The notes under the pieces are model-generated. The model was not told the origin of the DNA. It ran no database searches and saw nothing but the letters and a program-made list of their open reading frames with translations. A stretch of DNA of 43,596 nucleotides from an uncultured Candidatus Saccharibacteria bacterium (GTDB taxonomy: Bacteria > Patescibacteriota > Saccharimonadia > Saccharimonadales > Saccharimonadaceae): contig CALIRX010000019.1 in the NCBI GenBank assembly GCA_938042055.1, positions 1 through 43,596 on the forward strand. The letters run 5' to 3'. Positions 13,758 to 23,001 of this stretch are shown here, piece after piece (position 1 is the stretch's first letter; the number at the start of each line of letters is the position of its first letter). The position numbers and the translations under genes were made by a program.

Positions 13758-15206
13758 CTAAAGTTTCTCGCGAATCAGTTTTTGCGCAAGGCTTGGGTTG
13801 GCTTGACCCTTAGACTTCTTCATAACTTGCCCGACCAAATAGCCAATAGCCTTATCTTTTCCAGCCTTAATATCTGCAATTGAAGCCGCCGAAGCTGGAT
13901 CGTTCAGAACTTCGTCAACGATTGCAGCAATCGCCGATTCATCAGAAACCTGCAGCAAATTCTTCTCTTCGGCAAGCTTGCGCGGATTTTTTGCGCCAGC
14001 CAGAAGCTCATTGAATAACTCCTTCGCATTCGTGCTGGAAACTTCAGACTTCTCTGTCATTTCAGCCAATTCTATCAAATCATCAACCGCCACGCGTGTA
14101 GATTCATTGTCTGTTTGCGCGTCATCTTCATCAGAAGCCGTCAATGCGCTCGCAAACCAATGTGCGACTCGCTTAGCAGAAGCTTCGCCAGACTTTTCCT
14201 GAACTTCCAATGTAATCTGGGCGTAATCCTGATTAGACAAAAGCGAATTAATAACAGATTTATCCAAGTTTAGCGCGCTCCATTTTTCCCTATATTCACC
14301 CGGAAGCATCGGCACCTTGGATTGAATTTCATTAATCACCTCGTCAGTCAGCACAACTGGCGGAATATCTGGGTCTGGCATATAACGATAATCCTGCGCG
14401 TCCTCCTTTGACCTCTGAGAAATAGTTATTTGCTTGTCATCATTCCAGCCTCTGGTTTCCTGAACAACTTCTTCGCCACGTTCCAAAATATCGACTTGGC
14501 GTTTGAACTCATACTCAGCGGCTCGCTCGACACTGCGGAAGGAATTGAGATTCTTAATTTCTGCGCGCTTTCCAAGCTCTGTCGCACCCTTCTTTGCCAC
14601 TGAAATATTAACATCAAATCGCATATTTCCGTGGTACAAATTGCCATAAGTTACACCCGCGTAAACCATCAATTTATGAAGTTCCGAAACGTAAGCTTTG
14701 GCTTCCTCGGCTGAATGCATATCCGGCTCAGAAACAATCTCAATCAGCGGCGTGCCGGCGCGGTTAAGATCAACCAACGAATAGCCGTCATGATGCGTCA
14801 ATTTACCAGCATCTTCCTCCATGTGAGCATGATCAATTCGCACGCGTTTCAAAGAACCATCTTCCAGCGGCGCATCGACATATCCAGCCAAAATAATCGG
14901 ATTATACATCTGTGAAGTCTGATAGCCCTTTGGTAAATCTGGATAAAAATAATGCTTTCGATCAAATCGGCTAACGTGCGCAATTGGCGAATTCAAAGCT
15001 TTTCCAGCACAAACCGCCAGCTCAACGGCGTGCTTATTCAAAACCGGCAGCATCCCCGGCAAACCAAAATCAATCTGATGCGTCTTAGTATTCGGCTCAG
15101 CGTCACGAGCATCATTGTCAGCCGGGCTAAATAGCTTGGTTTTTGTCGCCAGCTGAACGTGGCATTCGATACCAATTGTCATTTCATAATCGTCATATAC
15201 ACTCAT
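13758..15206 (-). CDS. gatB: Aspartyl/glutamyl-tRNA amidotransferase subunit B
   Basis: The 482-aa GatB subunit activates the misacylated Glu-tRNA(Gln) or Asp-tRNA(Asn) with ATP for amidation. Visible are the IGIECHVQLATKTKLFS start, DFGLPGMLPVLN, the cradle-domain motif RFDRKHYFYPDLPKGYQTSQ, EIKNLNSFRSVERA and EDAQDYRYMPDPDIPP. The C-terminal GatB/Yqey helical domain ends with VGQVMKKSKGQANPS. Full length for the family. It overlaps the upstream small gene by one base. The complete gatC-gatA-gatB set shows that at least one amide tRNA is made by the indirect route. Confidence 0.96.
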   Translation of the reverse strand: MSVYDDYEMTIGIECHVQLATKTKLFSPADNDARDAEPNTKTHQIDFGLPGMLPVLNKHAVELAVCAGKALNSPIAHVSRFDRKHYFYPDLPKGYQTSQMYNPIILAGYVDAPLEDGSLKRVRIDHAHMEEDAGKLTHHDGYSLVDLNRAGTPLIEIVSEPDMHSAEEAKAYVSELHKLMVYAGVTYGNLYHGNMRFDVNISVAKKGATELGKRAEIKNLNSFRSVERAAEYEFKRQVDILERGEEVVQETRGWNDDKQITISQRSKEDAQDYRYMPDPDIPPVVLTDEVINEIQSKVPMLPGEYREKWSALNLDKSVINSLLSNQDYAQITLEVQEKSGEASAKRVAHWFASALTASDEDDAQTDNESTRVAVDDLIELAEMTEKSEVSSTNAKELFNELLAGAKNPRKLAEEKNLLQVSDESAIAAIVDEVLNDPASAASIADIKAGKDKAIGYLVGQVMKKSKGQANPSLAQKLIREKL

Positions 15207-15628
15207 TATAATGCTCCCAAATCTTTTAATGCCTGTTCAAAACTCGCCATAGCTCGACGAAAACTCTGCGCCGTTACCGTTACGCTAGTTTCGTGGGCAA
15301 TTTGATTACGCAATTTATGCGCCGCCCAAAGCCCATTTTCATCGCTCCAATATCCCTTGCGAGATTTCATACGTTCGCCCATCGTTTCGCCAGCCACGCC
15401 GCAGTCGCGCATAGCTTTGTCCAGCAACTTGTCCGCCTTCATTATCGCCATCTGCATACTTTCCGATTTTCTGGTTTCGACATTGCGCAAAATTTGCCGC
15501 CAAACCCTCTGGTACATTTCTTTGTCAATTTGACCGCGACCACGAGAAGTTAATTGAATGAAAATCATCAACAAGGCGCCGATAATCAACGCCGCAACAA
15601 CTATCGCGAATATCAATCCGTCCATCAA
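15206..15628 (-). CDS. Membrane-anchored HEPN-like protein between gatA and gatB
   Basis: A 140-aa protein with one N-terminal membrane helix (residues 4-27) and a helical cytoplasmic domain. Near the end, R107-N-Q-I-A-H112 fits the R-x4-H motif of HEPN ribonuclease-like domains, set in a helix-rich context (HKLRNQIAHE). HEPN proteins often cleave RNA, but many are inactive and the motif is short. The gene overlaps gatA by four bases and gatB by one, so translation is coupled. It could be an unrelated helical anchor protein; the HEPN idea is inference. Confidence 0.5.
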   Translation of the reverse strand: MMDGLIFAIVVAALIIGALLMIFIQLTSRGRGQIDKEMYQRVWRQILRNVETRKSESMQMAIMKADKLLDKAMRDCGVAGETMGERMKSRKGYWSDENGLWAAHKLRNQIAHETSVTVTAQSFRRAMASFEQALKDLGAL

Positions 15629-16995
15629 ATCTTCTCCACTTCCGAGACTAGCTTCAGCAAGTTCTTGTCTGACTTGTAATCGCCAATAAGCTGCACGCCA
15701 ATTGGCAAACCTTCATCACTATTTCCAGCTGGCGCGGCCACCGCAGGAAGTCCAGCCAAACTTGCCGGCACAGTCATAATGTCCGCCAAATACATTTTTA
15801 TCGGATCGCTAGCATTTTCCCCAATCTTAAACGCAGGAGTCGGCGCAACCGGCATCAATAGCGCGTCATATTCGGTAAATAACTTCTTAAACTCGTCAAT
15901 CAACAACGTCCTGGCTTTTTGAGCCTGCATATAGTAAGCGTCGAAGAATCCGCTTGACAATACGAAACTTCCTATCATAATTCGTCGCTTATTCTCAGTC
16001 ACAAATCCTTCATTTCGACTACGACCGTAAAGTTCCGCCAAGGTTTTTACTTCCGCTGCTCGATGACCATATCGCACGCCGTCATATCGCGCCAAATTCG
16101 AGGACAATTCTGCTGGCACAATTATGTAATACATCGCCAGGGAATGTTGCATCATACTCAAATCCACTTCTTCAATTTCGTAGCCAAGCTGCTTCAATTT
16201 CTCCGCATAATCAAGCGTTTTTTGGCGAACTTCCGCGTCCACGTCATCGGTCATACACTGCCTGACTAGACCTATCTTTTTCTTTGCAAATTCTGGCTGA
16301 TTATTCCAAAAATCAGGCAAAGTCGTCATATCCTTATCATCGCGACCAGCCATAATTTCCATCACCAAATCAGTGTCTTCTGCGTTCGTAGCAAAACAGC
16401 CAATTGTGTCCGTGCTTGATGCCATTGCCACTACGCCATAACGACTAACCGCTCCGTAAGTCGGCTTAACTCCAACCACTCCGTTAAAGCTGGCTGGCTG
16501 ACGAATTGAACCACCAGTATCTGTACCAAGCGCAAACGGAACCACGTCAAGCGCCGTAACTACCGCCGATCCACCAGATGATCCGCCAGCAACTCGCGTT
16601 TTATCTGCAGCGTTCTTCGTTGGACCGAATGCCGAGTTTTCCGTCGAACCACCGTGAGCAAAAGCATCCAAGTTTGCCTTACCGATGCAAATCGCACCTT
16701 CCGCTTCCAATTTTTCAACGGCCGTCGCCTGCAATGGCGCATTAAAGTTTTCTAGCATTTTTGAAGCGGCAGTCGTTGGCGCGCCAAACGCCAAAAAATT
16801 GTCCTTCACAACAAATGGCACACCCGCCAATCGTCCAGAAATCTCGCCAGCATCAACTTTTTCTGCTCGCTCCAGCGCACGCTCTTCCGTCAAGCTAAGC
16901 AGCGCATTATATTCCTCAATTTCACGCGCTCGTCGCAACGCTTCTTTTACGTTCTCGACCGCGCTCTTGCCGATAAAATCACTAATCTTACTCAT
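15625..16995 (-). CDS. gatA: Glutamyl-tRNA(Gln) amidotransferase subunit A
   Basis: The 456-aa amidase subunit hydrolyses glutamine to supply ammonia to GatB. The amidase signature is intact: VVKDNF with the catalytic lysine near residue 63, then GGSSGGSAVVTAL with the cis-Ser, and DTGGSIRQPASFNGVVG with the nucleophile serine near 160. The length is slightly short for GatA, about 480 in many species, but both ends look complete. It overlaps gatC by one base and the HEPN-like gene by four. Confidence 0.96.
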   Translation of the reverse strand: MSKISDFIGKSAVENVKEALRRAREIEEYNALLSLTEERALERAEKVDAGEISGRLAGVPFVVKDNFLAFGAPTTAASKMLENFNAPLQATAVEKLEAEGAICIGKANLDAFAHGGSTENSAFGPTKNAADKTRVAGGSSGGSAVVTALDVVPFALGTDTGGSIRQPASFNGVVGVKPTYGAVSRYGVVAMASSTDTIGCFATNAEDTDLVMEIMAGRDDKDMTTLPDFWNNQPEFAKKKIGLVRQCMTDDVDAEVRQKTLDYAEKLKQLGYEIEEVDLSMMQHSLAMYYIIVPAELSSNLARYDGVRYGHRAAEVKTLAELYGRSRNEGFVTENKRRIMIGSFVLSSGFFDAYYMQAQKARTLLIDEFKKLFTEYDALLMPVAPTPAFKIGENASDPIKMYLADIMTVPASLAGLPAVAAPAGNSDEGLPIGVQLIGDYKSDKNLLKLVSEVEKI

Positions 16996-17282
16996 TACAA
17001 TACCTGAGGAACTTTCACTTGGTTATTCTGTTTTTCTGGCGCCAAATCAAGCAATTTCTCAACAGGAATTCCCGCCTGAACTTCATCCTCGCGCCAAACA
17101 TTGCTCAGTCCCGTAACTTGATAAGTCGGCTCAACACCCGACACGTCAAGCTCGCCCAACTGCTCAATATAGCCAATTATATTTTCCAAATCTTGGCGCA
17201 GTCCGTCGGTTTCGTCATCAGTCAATGCCAGACTACTCAAACTCGCCAAGTGCTGAATATCGCTGGTAGAAATAGTTATCAT
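16995..17282 (-). CDS. gatC: Aspartyl/glutamyl-tRNA amidotransferase subunit C
   Basis: A 95-aa GatC, the small belt subunit that stabilises GatA on GatB. The start (ISTSDIQHLASLSSLALTDDE), the ENIIGYIEQLGELDVSGVEPTYQV core and the C-terminal region with VWREDE are typical. First gene of the operon gatC-gatA-(HEPN-like)-gatB-galU. Its ATG lies exactly six bases after TATAAT (17294-17289), so the operon begins with a leaderless start. Confidence 0.94.
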   Translation of the reverse strand: MITISTSDIQHLASLSSLALTDDETDGLRQDLENIIGYIEQLGELDVSGVEPTYQVTGLSNVWREDEVQAGIPVEKLLDLAPEKQNNQVKVPQVL

Positions 17283-17288
17283 ATCAAT

Positions 17289-17294
17289 ATTATA
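17289..17294 (-). promoter_or_regulatory. -10 box, leaderless gat operon start
   Basis: TATAAT on the minus strand, six bases before the gatC ATG at 17282. Confidence 0.65.
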
Positions 17295-17297
17295 CCA

Positions 17298-17335
17298 CTA
17301 AAAAAAGCCGCCCATCAAAGTGAGCGACTTTATTT
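17298..17335 (-). terminator. Intrinsic terminator after the membrane gene 17348-18139
   Basis: On the minus strand AAAGTCGCTCA and TGGGCGGCTTT form an eleven-pair stem with two G-U pairs (17331-17321 with 17314-17304), then a run of U (17306-17300). Canonical, and well placed 13 bases beyond the gene's stop. Confidence 0.85.
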
Positions 17336-17347
17336 TTCCAAGTTTTA

Positions 17348-18139
17348 TTACATTGAGTAATCTTGGTAGTTCTTGTAGCGACTGTAATCTGATGGAATAG
17401 TCTTTACTGAGCTACCCGTGTCGTGTGCTTTAACAGCGATTGTGATGGCGCCAGTTAATAATACGACAGAAGAAGCCACGATCAACATCAAGGACAAAGC
17501 CTTTGACATGTTGCGTCCTTTGACAATTTGGCAAATGAAGTAAGCGCTAGTAGCAACAATTGCAAGAGCTAATGCGTATGGCAAGAATTCACCCAAGTAC
17601 AAACTCTTATAGAATTCGCCGCCGTCACCAACGCCGATAAATAGCAATGAGTTGATCAAAATACTCACCAATCGAGCAACCAAGTCAACGGCTGGAATAA
17701 TCAAAACCGCCAAACCGCCGTAAGTTACTAATTTGTAAGCTGTTCGCTTTGTGTAGCCTTCACGCTCTGGAACAGCTTTTGATACGCGTGAGAATAGAAC
17801 TAGTGACAATACAGCCAAAAGCACAGCAAATACTGACGCCGCAATAATTCCCGTTCCTTGAGTTACCATTGATGGGGCGAAAAATCCGCCAACACTTCTT
17901 AATAACATCGATGTTGAATTCGTCCACAAACCAAACACCTTAGTTATGATGTCAATCAGCAACATGATTGAAATAATCGCTGAACCCATTGCCAAAGCGT
18001 ATTCCAAGGTTAGCATCTTTGCCTTGCCTTTATTTGGGTCTTCATATGCGTATTGTGGATATGCTTGATAAGCATTTGGTTGCATCGGCATTTCTGGTTG
18101 CGCGACGTTTGTTGGCTGTGGTTGTTCTTTTGTTGCCAT
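17348..18139 (-). CDS. Multi-pass membrane protein with Pro/Gln/Tyr-rich N-terminus
   Basis: A 263-aa protein. Residues 1-35 are disordered and rich in Pro, Gln, Tyr and Ala. Four to five hydrophobic segments follow, about 48-67, 98-118, 136-165, 185-206 and 216-235, and the C-terminal tail is polar. It may belong to one of the DUF-type membrane families common in CPR bacteria, but I cannot name it safely. A strong AGGAGGG ribosome-binding site precedes the ATG, and it lies 30 bases downstream of uvrB, so it is probably transcribed with uvrB and ended by the terminator at 17298. Confidence 0.75.
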   Translation of the reverse strand: MATKEQPQPTNVAQPEMPMQPNAYQAYPQYAYEDPNKGKAKMLTLEYALAMGSAIISIMLLIDIITKVFGLWTNSTSMLLRSVGGFFAPSMVTQGTGIIAASVFAVLLAVLSLVLFSRVSKAVPEREGYTKRTAYKLVTYGGLAVLIIPAVDLVARLVSILINSLLFIGVGDGGEFYKSLYLGEFLPYALALAIVATSAYFICQIVKGRNMSKALSLMLIVASSVVLLTGAITIAVKAHDTGSSVKTIPSDYSRYKNYQDYSM

Positions 18140-18169
18140 AATCCCTCCTAATCTAATAATATTTTTATT

Positions 18170-20140
18170 CTACATCGTATGACGAATTTCTGCAATTAAA
18201 TCACGAAGTTCTGCCGCTTTTTCAAACTCCAAATTGGCGCTATGCAATTCCATTTGCGCTGTCAGATCTTTAATCAAAGCCGGATATTCGTCTTTTGGAA
18301 TTTTCTTCAGGTTGAGCTTTGACTTTTTATCGGATTCTTTTTGCGGAATAATCGAGCGCAAACCATCGTCGATTTTCTTCTGAATAGTTTGTGGCGTAAT
18401 ATTATGTTCTTCGTTATATTTTTGCTGAATCGCCCGACGTCGATTTGTTTCGTCAATTGCTCGACGCATGCTATCCGTAACATTGTCGCCGTACATAATA
18501 ACTCGCCCATCAACGTGCCGCGCCGCTCGTCCAATCGTCTGAATTAGCGCCTGTTCACTACGCAAGAAGCCTTCCTTGTCGGCGTCCATAATTGCCACCA
18601 AACTGACTTCTGGAAGATCCAGACCTTCGCGCAATAGATTAATCCCAACCAGCACATCATACGTCCCAAGTCGCAAATCTTTCAGAATATCGCCACGCTC
18701 CAGCGTATCAATTTCGCTATGCAAATATGCCGTCTTCACGCCGTTTTCCGTCAAATAAGCGCTCAAGTCCTCCGCCATTCGCTTGGTTAGTGTCGTCACC
18801 AACACGCGATGACCTTTCGTAATCGTCTGGCGAATTTCCTCCATCAAATCATCAATCTGCCCGTCGGTCGGTCGAACTTCAATCGGCGGATCAAGCAACC
18901 CAGTCGGTCGAATAAGCTGCTCAGCTGGCTTTGGCGAGTGAGAAAGTTCATAATCTCCCGGCGTGGCGGAAACGTAAATTGCCTGATGAATATGCTGATT
19001 GAACTCGTCAAATCGAAGTGGACGATTGTCCAATGCGCTCGGAAGACGAAATCCATGCTCAACCAAAACTTCCTTACGGGCGCGATCACCGTTGTACATT
19101 CCCCGAACTTGCGGCAATGTCATATGCGATTCGTCAATCAAAAGCAGCCAATCGTCCGGAAAATAATCAATCAAAGTCGCAGGCTGCTCGCCAGGTTCTC
19201 GGTCGGTCAAATAGCGCGAATAATTCTCAATCCCTTTCACAAAACCAGTTTCCTTCAGCATTTCCAAATCATATTTGGTACGCTGACTTAGCCTTTGCGC
19301 CTCTAAAAACTTGCCATTATCCTCAAACCATTTCAGTCGTTGGCTAAACTCATTTTCAATCCCAACAATCGCTTTTTCAATTCGCTCACGTGGCGTCGAA
19401 TAGTGGCTGGACGGGAAAATTGTCAATTGGTCTGGCCGATCCAAAATCTCGCCAGTCAAAGGGTCAATCTTCGTCAGCCGCTCAATTTCATCGCCAAAAA
19501 ATTCCACGCGAACCGCAGTGTCTTGACCCGCTGGAAAAATATCCACGACATCGCCGCGCACCCGAAAAGTTCCGCGCGCAAAATCAATGTCATTGCGTTT
19601 ATACTGAATGTCGGTTAGCAGACGAATAAACTTGTCCTGAACTCGACGTTCGCCAACGGTCAATTTAATAGCCATATCAGCGTAAGTTTCTGGCGAACCA
19701 ATTCCGTAAATACAACTCACGCTCGCCACGATAATTACGTCGCGGCGCGTAAGCAGCGCAGAAGTCGCAGCGTGTCTAAGCCGATCAATCTCGTCGTTGA
19801 TTTTCGAATCTTTTTCAATGTAGGTGTCGCTCGAAGCGATGTACGCTTCTGGCTGATAGTAGTCAAAATAGCTAACAAAATAGTGGACTTCATTGTCCGG
19901 AAAAAATTCCTTAAACTCAGAAAAAAGTTGCGCCGCCAAAGTCTTATTGTGAGCCAAAACCAGCGTCGGCACATTGCGCTTAGCGATAATATTCGCCATC
20001 GTAAACGTCTTACCTGAACCAGTCACACCCAACAAAGTTTGCTCGCGCTGACCTTTTTCCAAACCCTCGACCAACTGAGCAATTGCTCGCGGCTGATCGC
20101 CCGTGGGCTGATATGAAGAAGAGAGGCGAAATTTATTCAC
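18170..20140 (-). CDS. uvrB: Excinuclease ABC subunit B
   Basis: The 656-aa helicase-like damage-verification subunit of nucleotide excision repair. Walker A is GVTGSGKTFT (about 39-48), the beta-hairpin region is HYFVSYFDYYQPEAYI near 87-102, the DEXX-type box is LLLIDESHMTLPQ near 335, helicase motif VI is QTIGRAARHVDGRVI near 540, and the UVR domain closes the C-terminus (ALIKDLTAQMELHSANLEFEKAAELRD region). It begins with GTG, six bases after TAAAAT (20152-20147), another leaderless-type start. uvrA and uvrC are not in this window. Confidence 0.96.
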   Translation of the reverse strand: MNKFRLSSSYQPTGDQPRAIAQLVEGLEKGQREQTLLGVTGSGKTFTMANIIAKRNVPTLVLAHNKTLAAQLFSEFKEFFPDNEVHYFVSYFDYYQPEAYIASSDTYIEKDSKINDEIDRLRHAATSALLTRRDVIIVASVSCIYGIGSPETYADMAIKLTVGERRVQDKFIRLLTDIQYKRNDIDFARGTFRVRGDVVDIFPAGQDTAVRVEFFGDEIERLTKIDPLTGEILDRPDQLTIFPSSHYSTPRERIEKAIVGIENEFSQRLKWFEDNGKFLEAQRLSQRTKYDLEMLKETGFVKGIENYSRYLTDREPGEQPATLIDYFPDDWLLLIDESHMTLPQVRGMYNGDRARKEVLVEHGFRLPSALDNRPLRFDEFNQHIHQAIYVSATPGDYELSHSPKPAEQLIRPTGLLDPPIEVRPTDGQIDDLMEEIRQTITKGHRVLVTTLTKRMAEDLSAYLTENGVKTAYLHSEIDTLERGDILKDLRLGTYDVLVGINLLREGLDLPEVSLVAIMDADKEGFLRSEQALIQTIGRAARHVDGRVIMYGDNVTDSMRRAIDETNRRRAIQQKYNEEHNITPQTIQKKIDDGLRSIIPQKESDKKSKLNLKKIPKDEYPALIKDLTAQMELHSANLEFEKAAELRDLIAEIRHTM

Positions 20141-20167
20141 CTCTCTATTTTACTATATTTACGAAAA

Positions 20168-20767
20168 CTAGTCTTGACTATAAGTTTGAGACGAGCCAGA
20201 AACTTCACATTTGCCGTCAACCAAGCGGCTCGGAACCGACGCAGACTTCAAGTCTGAGCACGGCATACCGCCTTGCTGCGTGCCCGCAACAATTGCAATT
20301 TCACCAGTGCCGTTCTTTGGTCCGATAATGGTATAGGCGTTCGTCAATCCATATACTGCCGCATATTTTCCATACGCACGGTCAATGATTGGCTCATACA
20401 CAGAACCTTCACGTTCTGGAATTGGCTGACCGACCTTAGACTTCAAGAACTTCTTCAAAGAACTATCAATATCCAACTTATCGACATCGCTCGCTGAAGT
20501 TAAGCGAATACCTGTACCGTCGCCCTTGGTGCGGAAATCTTTATATTCTTTCTTCGCCTCATTTGATGGCTCCTCGCCTTCACCACGCGTTTTTTCTATT
20601 GAATCAGATGAATCCTTCTTTGTCTGGCTGCTTTTTACCGAAGAGTTAGAATCCTTATCTTTATGCATAGCACCAGCAATTATCCATGTCGCCATAGCTA
20701 CGATAATTATACCCATAATAACCACCACAACGATCAGCCACTTGTTTGTTGTTGATTTATTTTCCAT
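20168..20767 (-). CDS. Hypothetical protein with one N-terminal membrane anchor
   Basis: A 199-aa protein: membrane helix at residues 10-33, then a low-complexity Ser/Lys/Glu linker (about 36-78), then an outward-facing domain of about 120 residues with two cysteines in its last third (GGMPCSDL and DGKCEV) that could form a disulfide. The topology fits a surface or periplasm-like exposed domain. No family recognised. A GGAGG ribosome-binding site precedes the ATG, and the gene diverges from the LOG-family gene. It ends 27 bases before uvrB starts on the same strand. Confidence 0.65.
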   Translation of the reverse strand: MENKSTTNKWLIVVVVIMGIIIVAMATWIIAGAMHKDKDSNSSVKSSQTKKDSSDSIEKTRGEGEEPSNEAKKEYKDFRTKGDGTGIRLTSASDVDKLDIDSSLKKFLKSKVGQPIPEREGSVYEPIIDRAYGKYAAVYGLTNAYTIIGPKNGTGEIAIVAGTQQGGMPCSDLKSASVPSRLVDGKCEVSGSSQTYSQD

Positions 20768-20887
20768 AGAACCTCCATTTAGATTATGCTTTGATTGTAT
20801 ATGATGGATTATTTGCCGTCAACGTATTGTAACCATAGGTATTTTATGATATAGTAATAAAGTTAAAATCATAAAATAAAAAGGATA

Positions 20888-21559
20888 ATGATGACACCGA
20901 AAAATGTTTGTATTCCGCGCGAACTGCAACTTCAGGCTGCGATGTTCAGATTAGGAAAAGTCGATGACGAAATTCATGCCGGCTATGAAATTCTCCAAAA
21001 ATATCATAAAACCGTAACTTTTTTTGGATCAGCCAGGATAACTGAAGATAACGAATATTACCAAAAAGCCAAAGATTTAGCATTTCAATTAGCTAAAGAA
21101 GGCTACACAATTATCACCGGCGGCGGTGGTGGAATTATGGAAGCAGCAAACCGCGGCGCCATGGAAGCTGGCGGAAAATCAGTCGGATTCAACATTCGCT
21201 TGCCACACGAGCAATCATTAAACAGCTACACGACAGATTCGTTCGCATTCACTCACTTCGCGCCACGCAAAATCGTTATGACGCTTCTGGCTGACGCGTA
21301 CGTTTGTTTCCCTGGCGGATTTGGCACAATGGATGAAATTTGTGAGATTATCACATTGACGCAAACCAAGAAAATGGCGCCCGTGCCGATTGTCTTATTT
21401 GATAAAAAATTCTGGGGCAAATGGGACGATTTTGTGCGCGAAAATATGCTTCCAAACAAGTTAATTTCTGACGGCGATGAAAAAATCTACACAATTACCG
21501 AAGATATTCCAGAGGTGGTTAATTTAATTAAAAATCAGCGAACTTGTTGCGACCGATAA
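20888..21559 (+). CDS. LOG family protein (Rossmann fold, 'lysine decarboxylase-like')
   Basis: A 223-aa member of the LOG/TIGR00730 group. The hallmark motifs are present: ITGGGGGIMEAANRGAMEAGG (nucleotide-binding, near residue 75-95) and FPGGFGTMDE (near 137-146, the PGGxGTxxE motif). Characterised members hydrolyse nucleoside 5'-monophosphates, such as cytokinin precursors, to base and ribose phosphate; the old lysine decarboxylase label is misleading. The substrate here is unknown, perhaps nucleotide salvage. An AAGGA ribosome-binding site precedes two adjacent ATG codons. The stop abuts the convergent gene at 21560. Confidence 0.85.
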   Translation: MMTPKNVCIPRELQLQAAMFRLGKVDDEIHAGYEILQKYHKTVTFFGSARITEDNEYYQKAKDLAFQLAKEGYTIITGGGGGIMEAANRGAMEAGGKSVGFNIRLPHEQSLNSYTTDSFAFTHFAPRKIVMTLLADAYVCFPGGFGTMDEICEIITLTQTKKMAPVPIVLFDKKFWGKWDDFVRENMLPNKLISDGDEKIYTITEDIPEVVNLIKNQRTCCDR

Positions 21560-22039
21560 TTATTTCTTAGGTTTCGGCTCAATCCAACAAATTCCACCCT
21601 GGCAAACCACTCGCTCTACGGCTGGATTATATGTGCGCGGGTGGTTTTTATATCGGCGCGTAATCTCAAACCCCAGACCTCGCTTGCCATACGTTGTTTG
21701 CTGCTTTCCCAGAGGTAACTGGCAGTGATAATTATTTATAATGTCAATCGGATTAAACGAAATCACTTGCCCATCAACGTCCAAAAGCACCCACTCGGAA
21801 GCCTTAAACGGCGCCCATTTGTCCACTTTCGGCGCAATAGCCATTAGTGATTGATAAATTTCTTCTGCCGTAGCGTTTGACGGATCCAGACCTAGAGATC
21901 GAATAATCGAGTGTGCTCTAGCCAATATCTCCGCAATCAATCGCACATCACTATCGTCCCTAGTCATCTGCCTGAGCTCGGTTAATGCTCGACGCTTTTT
22001 TACGTCACCGCCCAACAATTTTCCCAAATTTTGCGCCAT
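21560..22039 (-). CDS. Hypothetical 159-aa protein downstream of the PfkB kinase
   Basis: Not recognised. The N-terminal 70 residues are helical, including a basic RRALTELRQMTRDD stretch. The C-terminal half is beta-prone, with KWAPFKASEWVLLD, a basic KNHPRTYNPAVER segment and two cysteines in VVCQGGICWIEP. Its ATG overlaps the stop of the PfkB kinase by one base, so it is the third gene of fba-pfkB-(this gene) and may have a metabolic or regulatory link to them. The two close cysteines could bind metal or form a disulfide; this is inference. Confidence 0.65.
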   Translation of the reverse strand: MAQNLGKLLGGDVKKRRALTELRQMTRDDSDVRLIAEILARAHSIIRSLGLDPSNATAEEIYQSLMAIAPKVDKWAPFKASEWVLLDVDGQVISFNPIDIINNYHCQLPLGKQQTTYGKRGLGFEITRRYKNHPRTYNPAVERVVCQGGICWIEPKPKK

Positions 22040-23001
22040 TATATTTCCCTTTCTTGAATTGGCATAGCATGAAGCACTGTGCCAGCATATAAAATTCCAG
22101 CCTTTGCTCCAATTTTCATAACCACCGAACTAGCATTCGCGCTGCCCATAATTACAGAGTTTTTCAAATTGCCACTTCGCGCCCATTCGCTCAAAAATCC
22201 CGACGCAAACGCATCTCCAGCGCCAGTTCTGTCGATTGACGGCCTGTCGTCGTACATTAGCGCTCGCACGATGGTTTTTCCGTCGCTTGCAATTGAGCCG
22301 TTTACGCCGTCCGTCACTAAAACGACCGGAACTAATCTCAAGCCTCTTCTGACCAAGGCCTCCAAATCCTCGCCAGACACCAATTGCTGCATTTCTTCTT
22401 TGTTCAAAGTTAAAACATCAACATCAGGCAATAATCCCAACAATTTATCCTTTTGTACAAGCTCTTTCTTTCCAGGATTAAAACAGATTTTCATATCGCG
22501 ACGTTTGGCTTGCTGGAATAATTTATGAAGCATCGGCATATTTCCCGCCAAAGTTGAAACGTATAGCCAATCCGCGTCCTCTTCAGACAAATCAAAATCT
22601 GCCTCATGATAATGCGTTGAAGCTCCGCGGTATGTTAAAATTGTCCGCTCGCCATTTGAGGCTAATAGTAAAACTGAATATCCCGTGCTATATTTTGGCG
22701 AATACCTCACCAAATGCGTGTCAATATTTTCCTTATCCAAATCTGCAATTACCGCTTGCCCCGCTGGATCATGACCGATTGCTCCCATAAAACTAGCATA
22801 ATGCCCTTGCCTGGAAAACGTTACCGCGGCGTTTGTAGCTCCACCACCAGTCGAGAAATGAATCTGGTTTACATCAGCCTTTGCCCCCAAATCCAACCGC
22901 GCAAAACAGTGTTCTGGACTCTCGCAAACTGGCGTCAGTGCGTCTGATTGACTTAAAAATACGTCTTGAATCGCCGCACCAACGGTGATGATTTTTGCCA
23001 T
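22039..23001 (-). CDS. PfkB-family carbohydrate kinase
   Basis: A 320-aa ribokinase/PfkB-fold sugar kinase. The N-terminal GG motif is FSTGGGATNAAVTFSRQG near residue 50, and the C-terminal catalytic signature is DRTGAGDAFASGF near 258-270 with the catalytic Asp in GAGDA. The sugar cannot be read from sequence. Adjacency to fba, with a one-base overlap, makes a hexose-phosphate kinase role (for example a fructose- or tagatose-phosphate kinase) attractive, since many CPR genomes lack classical PfkA. An adenosine or ribose kinase remains possible. Confidence 0.85.
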   Translation of the reverse strand: MAKIITVGAAIQDVFLSQSDALTPVCESPEHCFARLDLGAKADVNQIHFSTGGGATNAAVTFSRQGHYASFMGAIGHDPAGQAVIADLDKENIDTHLVRYSPKYSTGYSVLLLASNGERTILTYRGASTHYHEADFDLSEEDADWLYVSTLAGNMPMLHKLFQQAKRRDMKICFNPGKKELVQKDKLLGLLPDVDVLTLNKEEMQQLVSGEDLEALVRRGLRLVPVVLVTDGVNGSIASDGKTIVRALMYDDRPSIDRTGAGDAFASGFLSEWARSGNLKNSVIMGSANASSVVMKIGAKAGILYAGTVLHAMPIQEREI

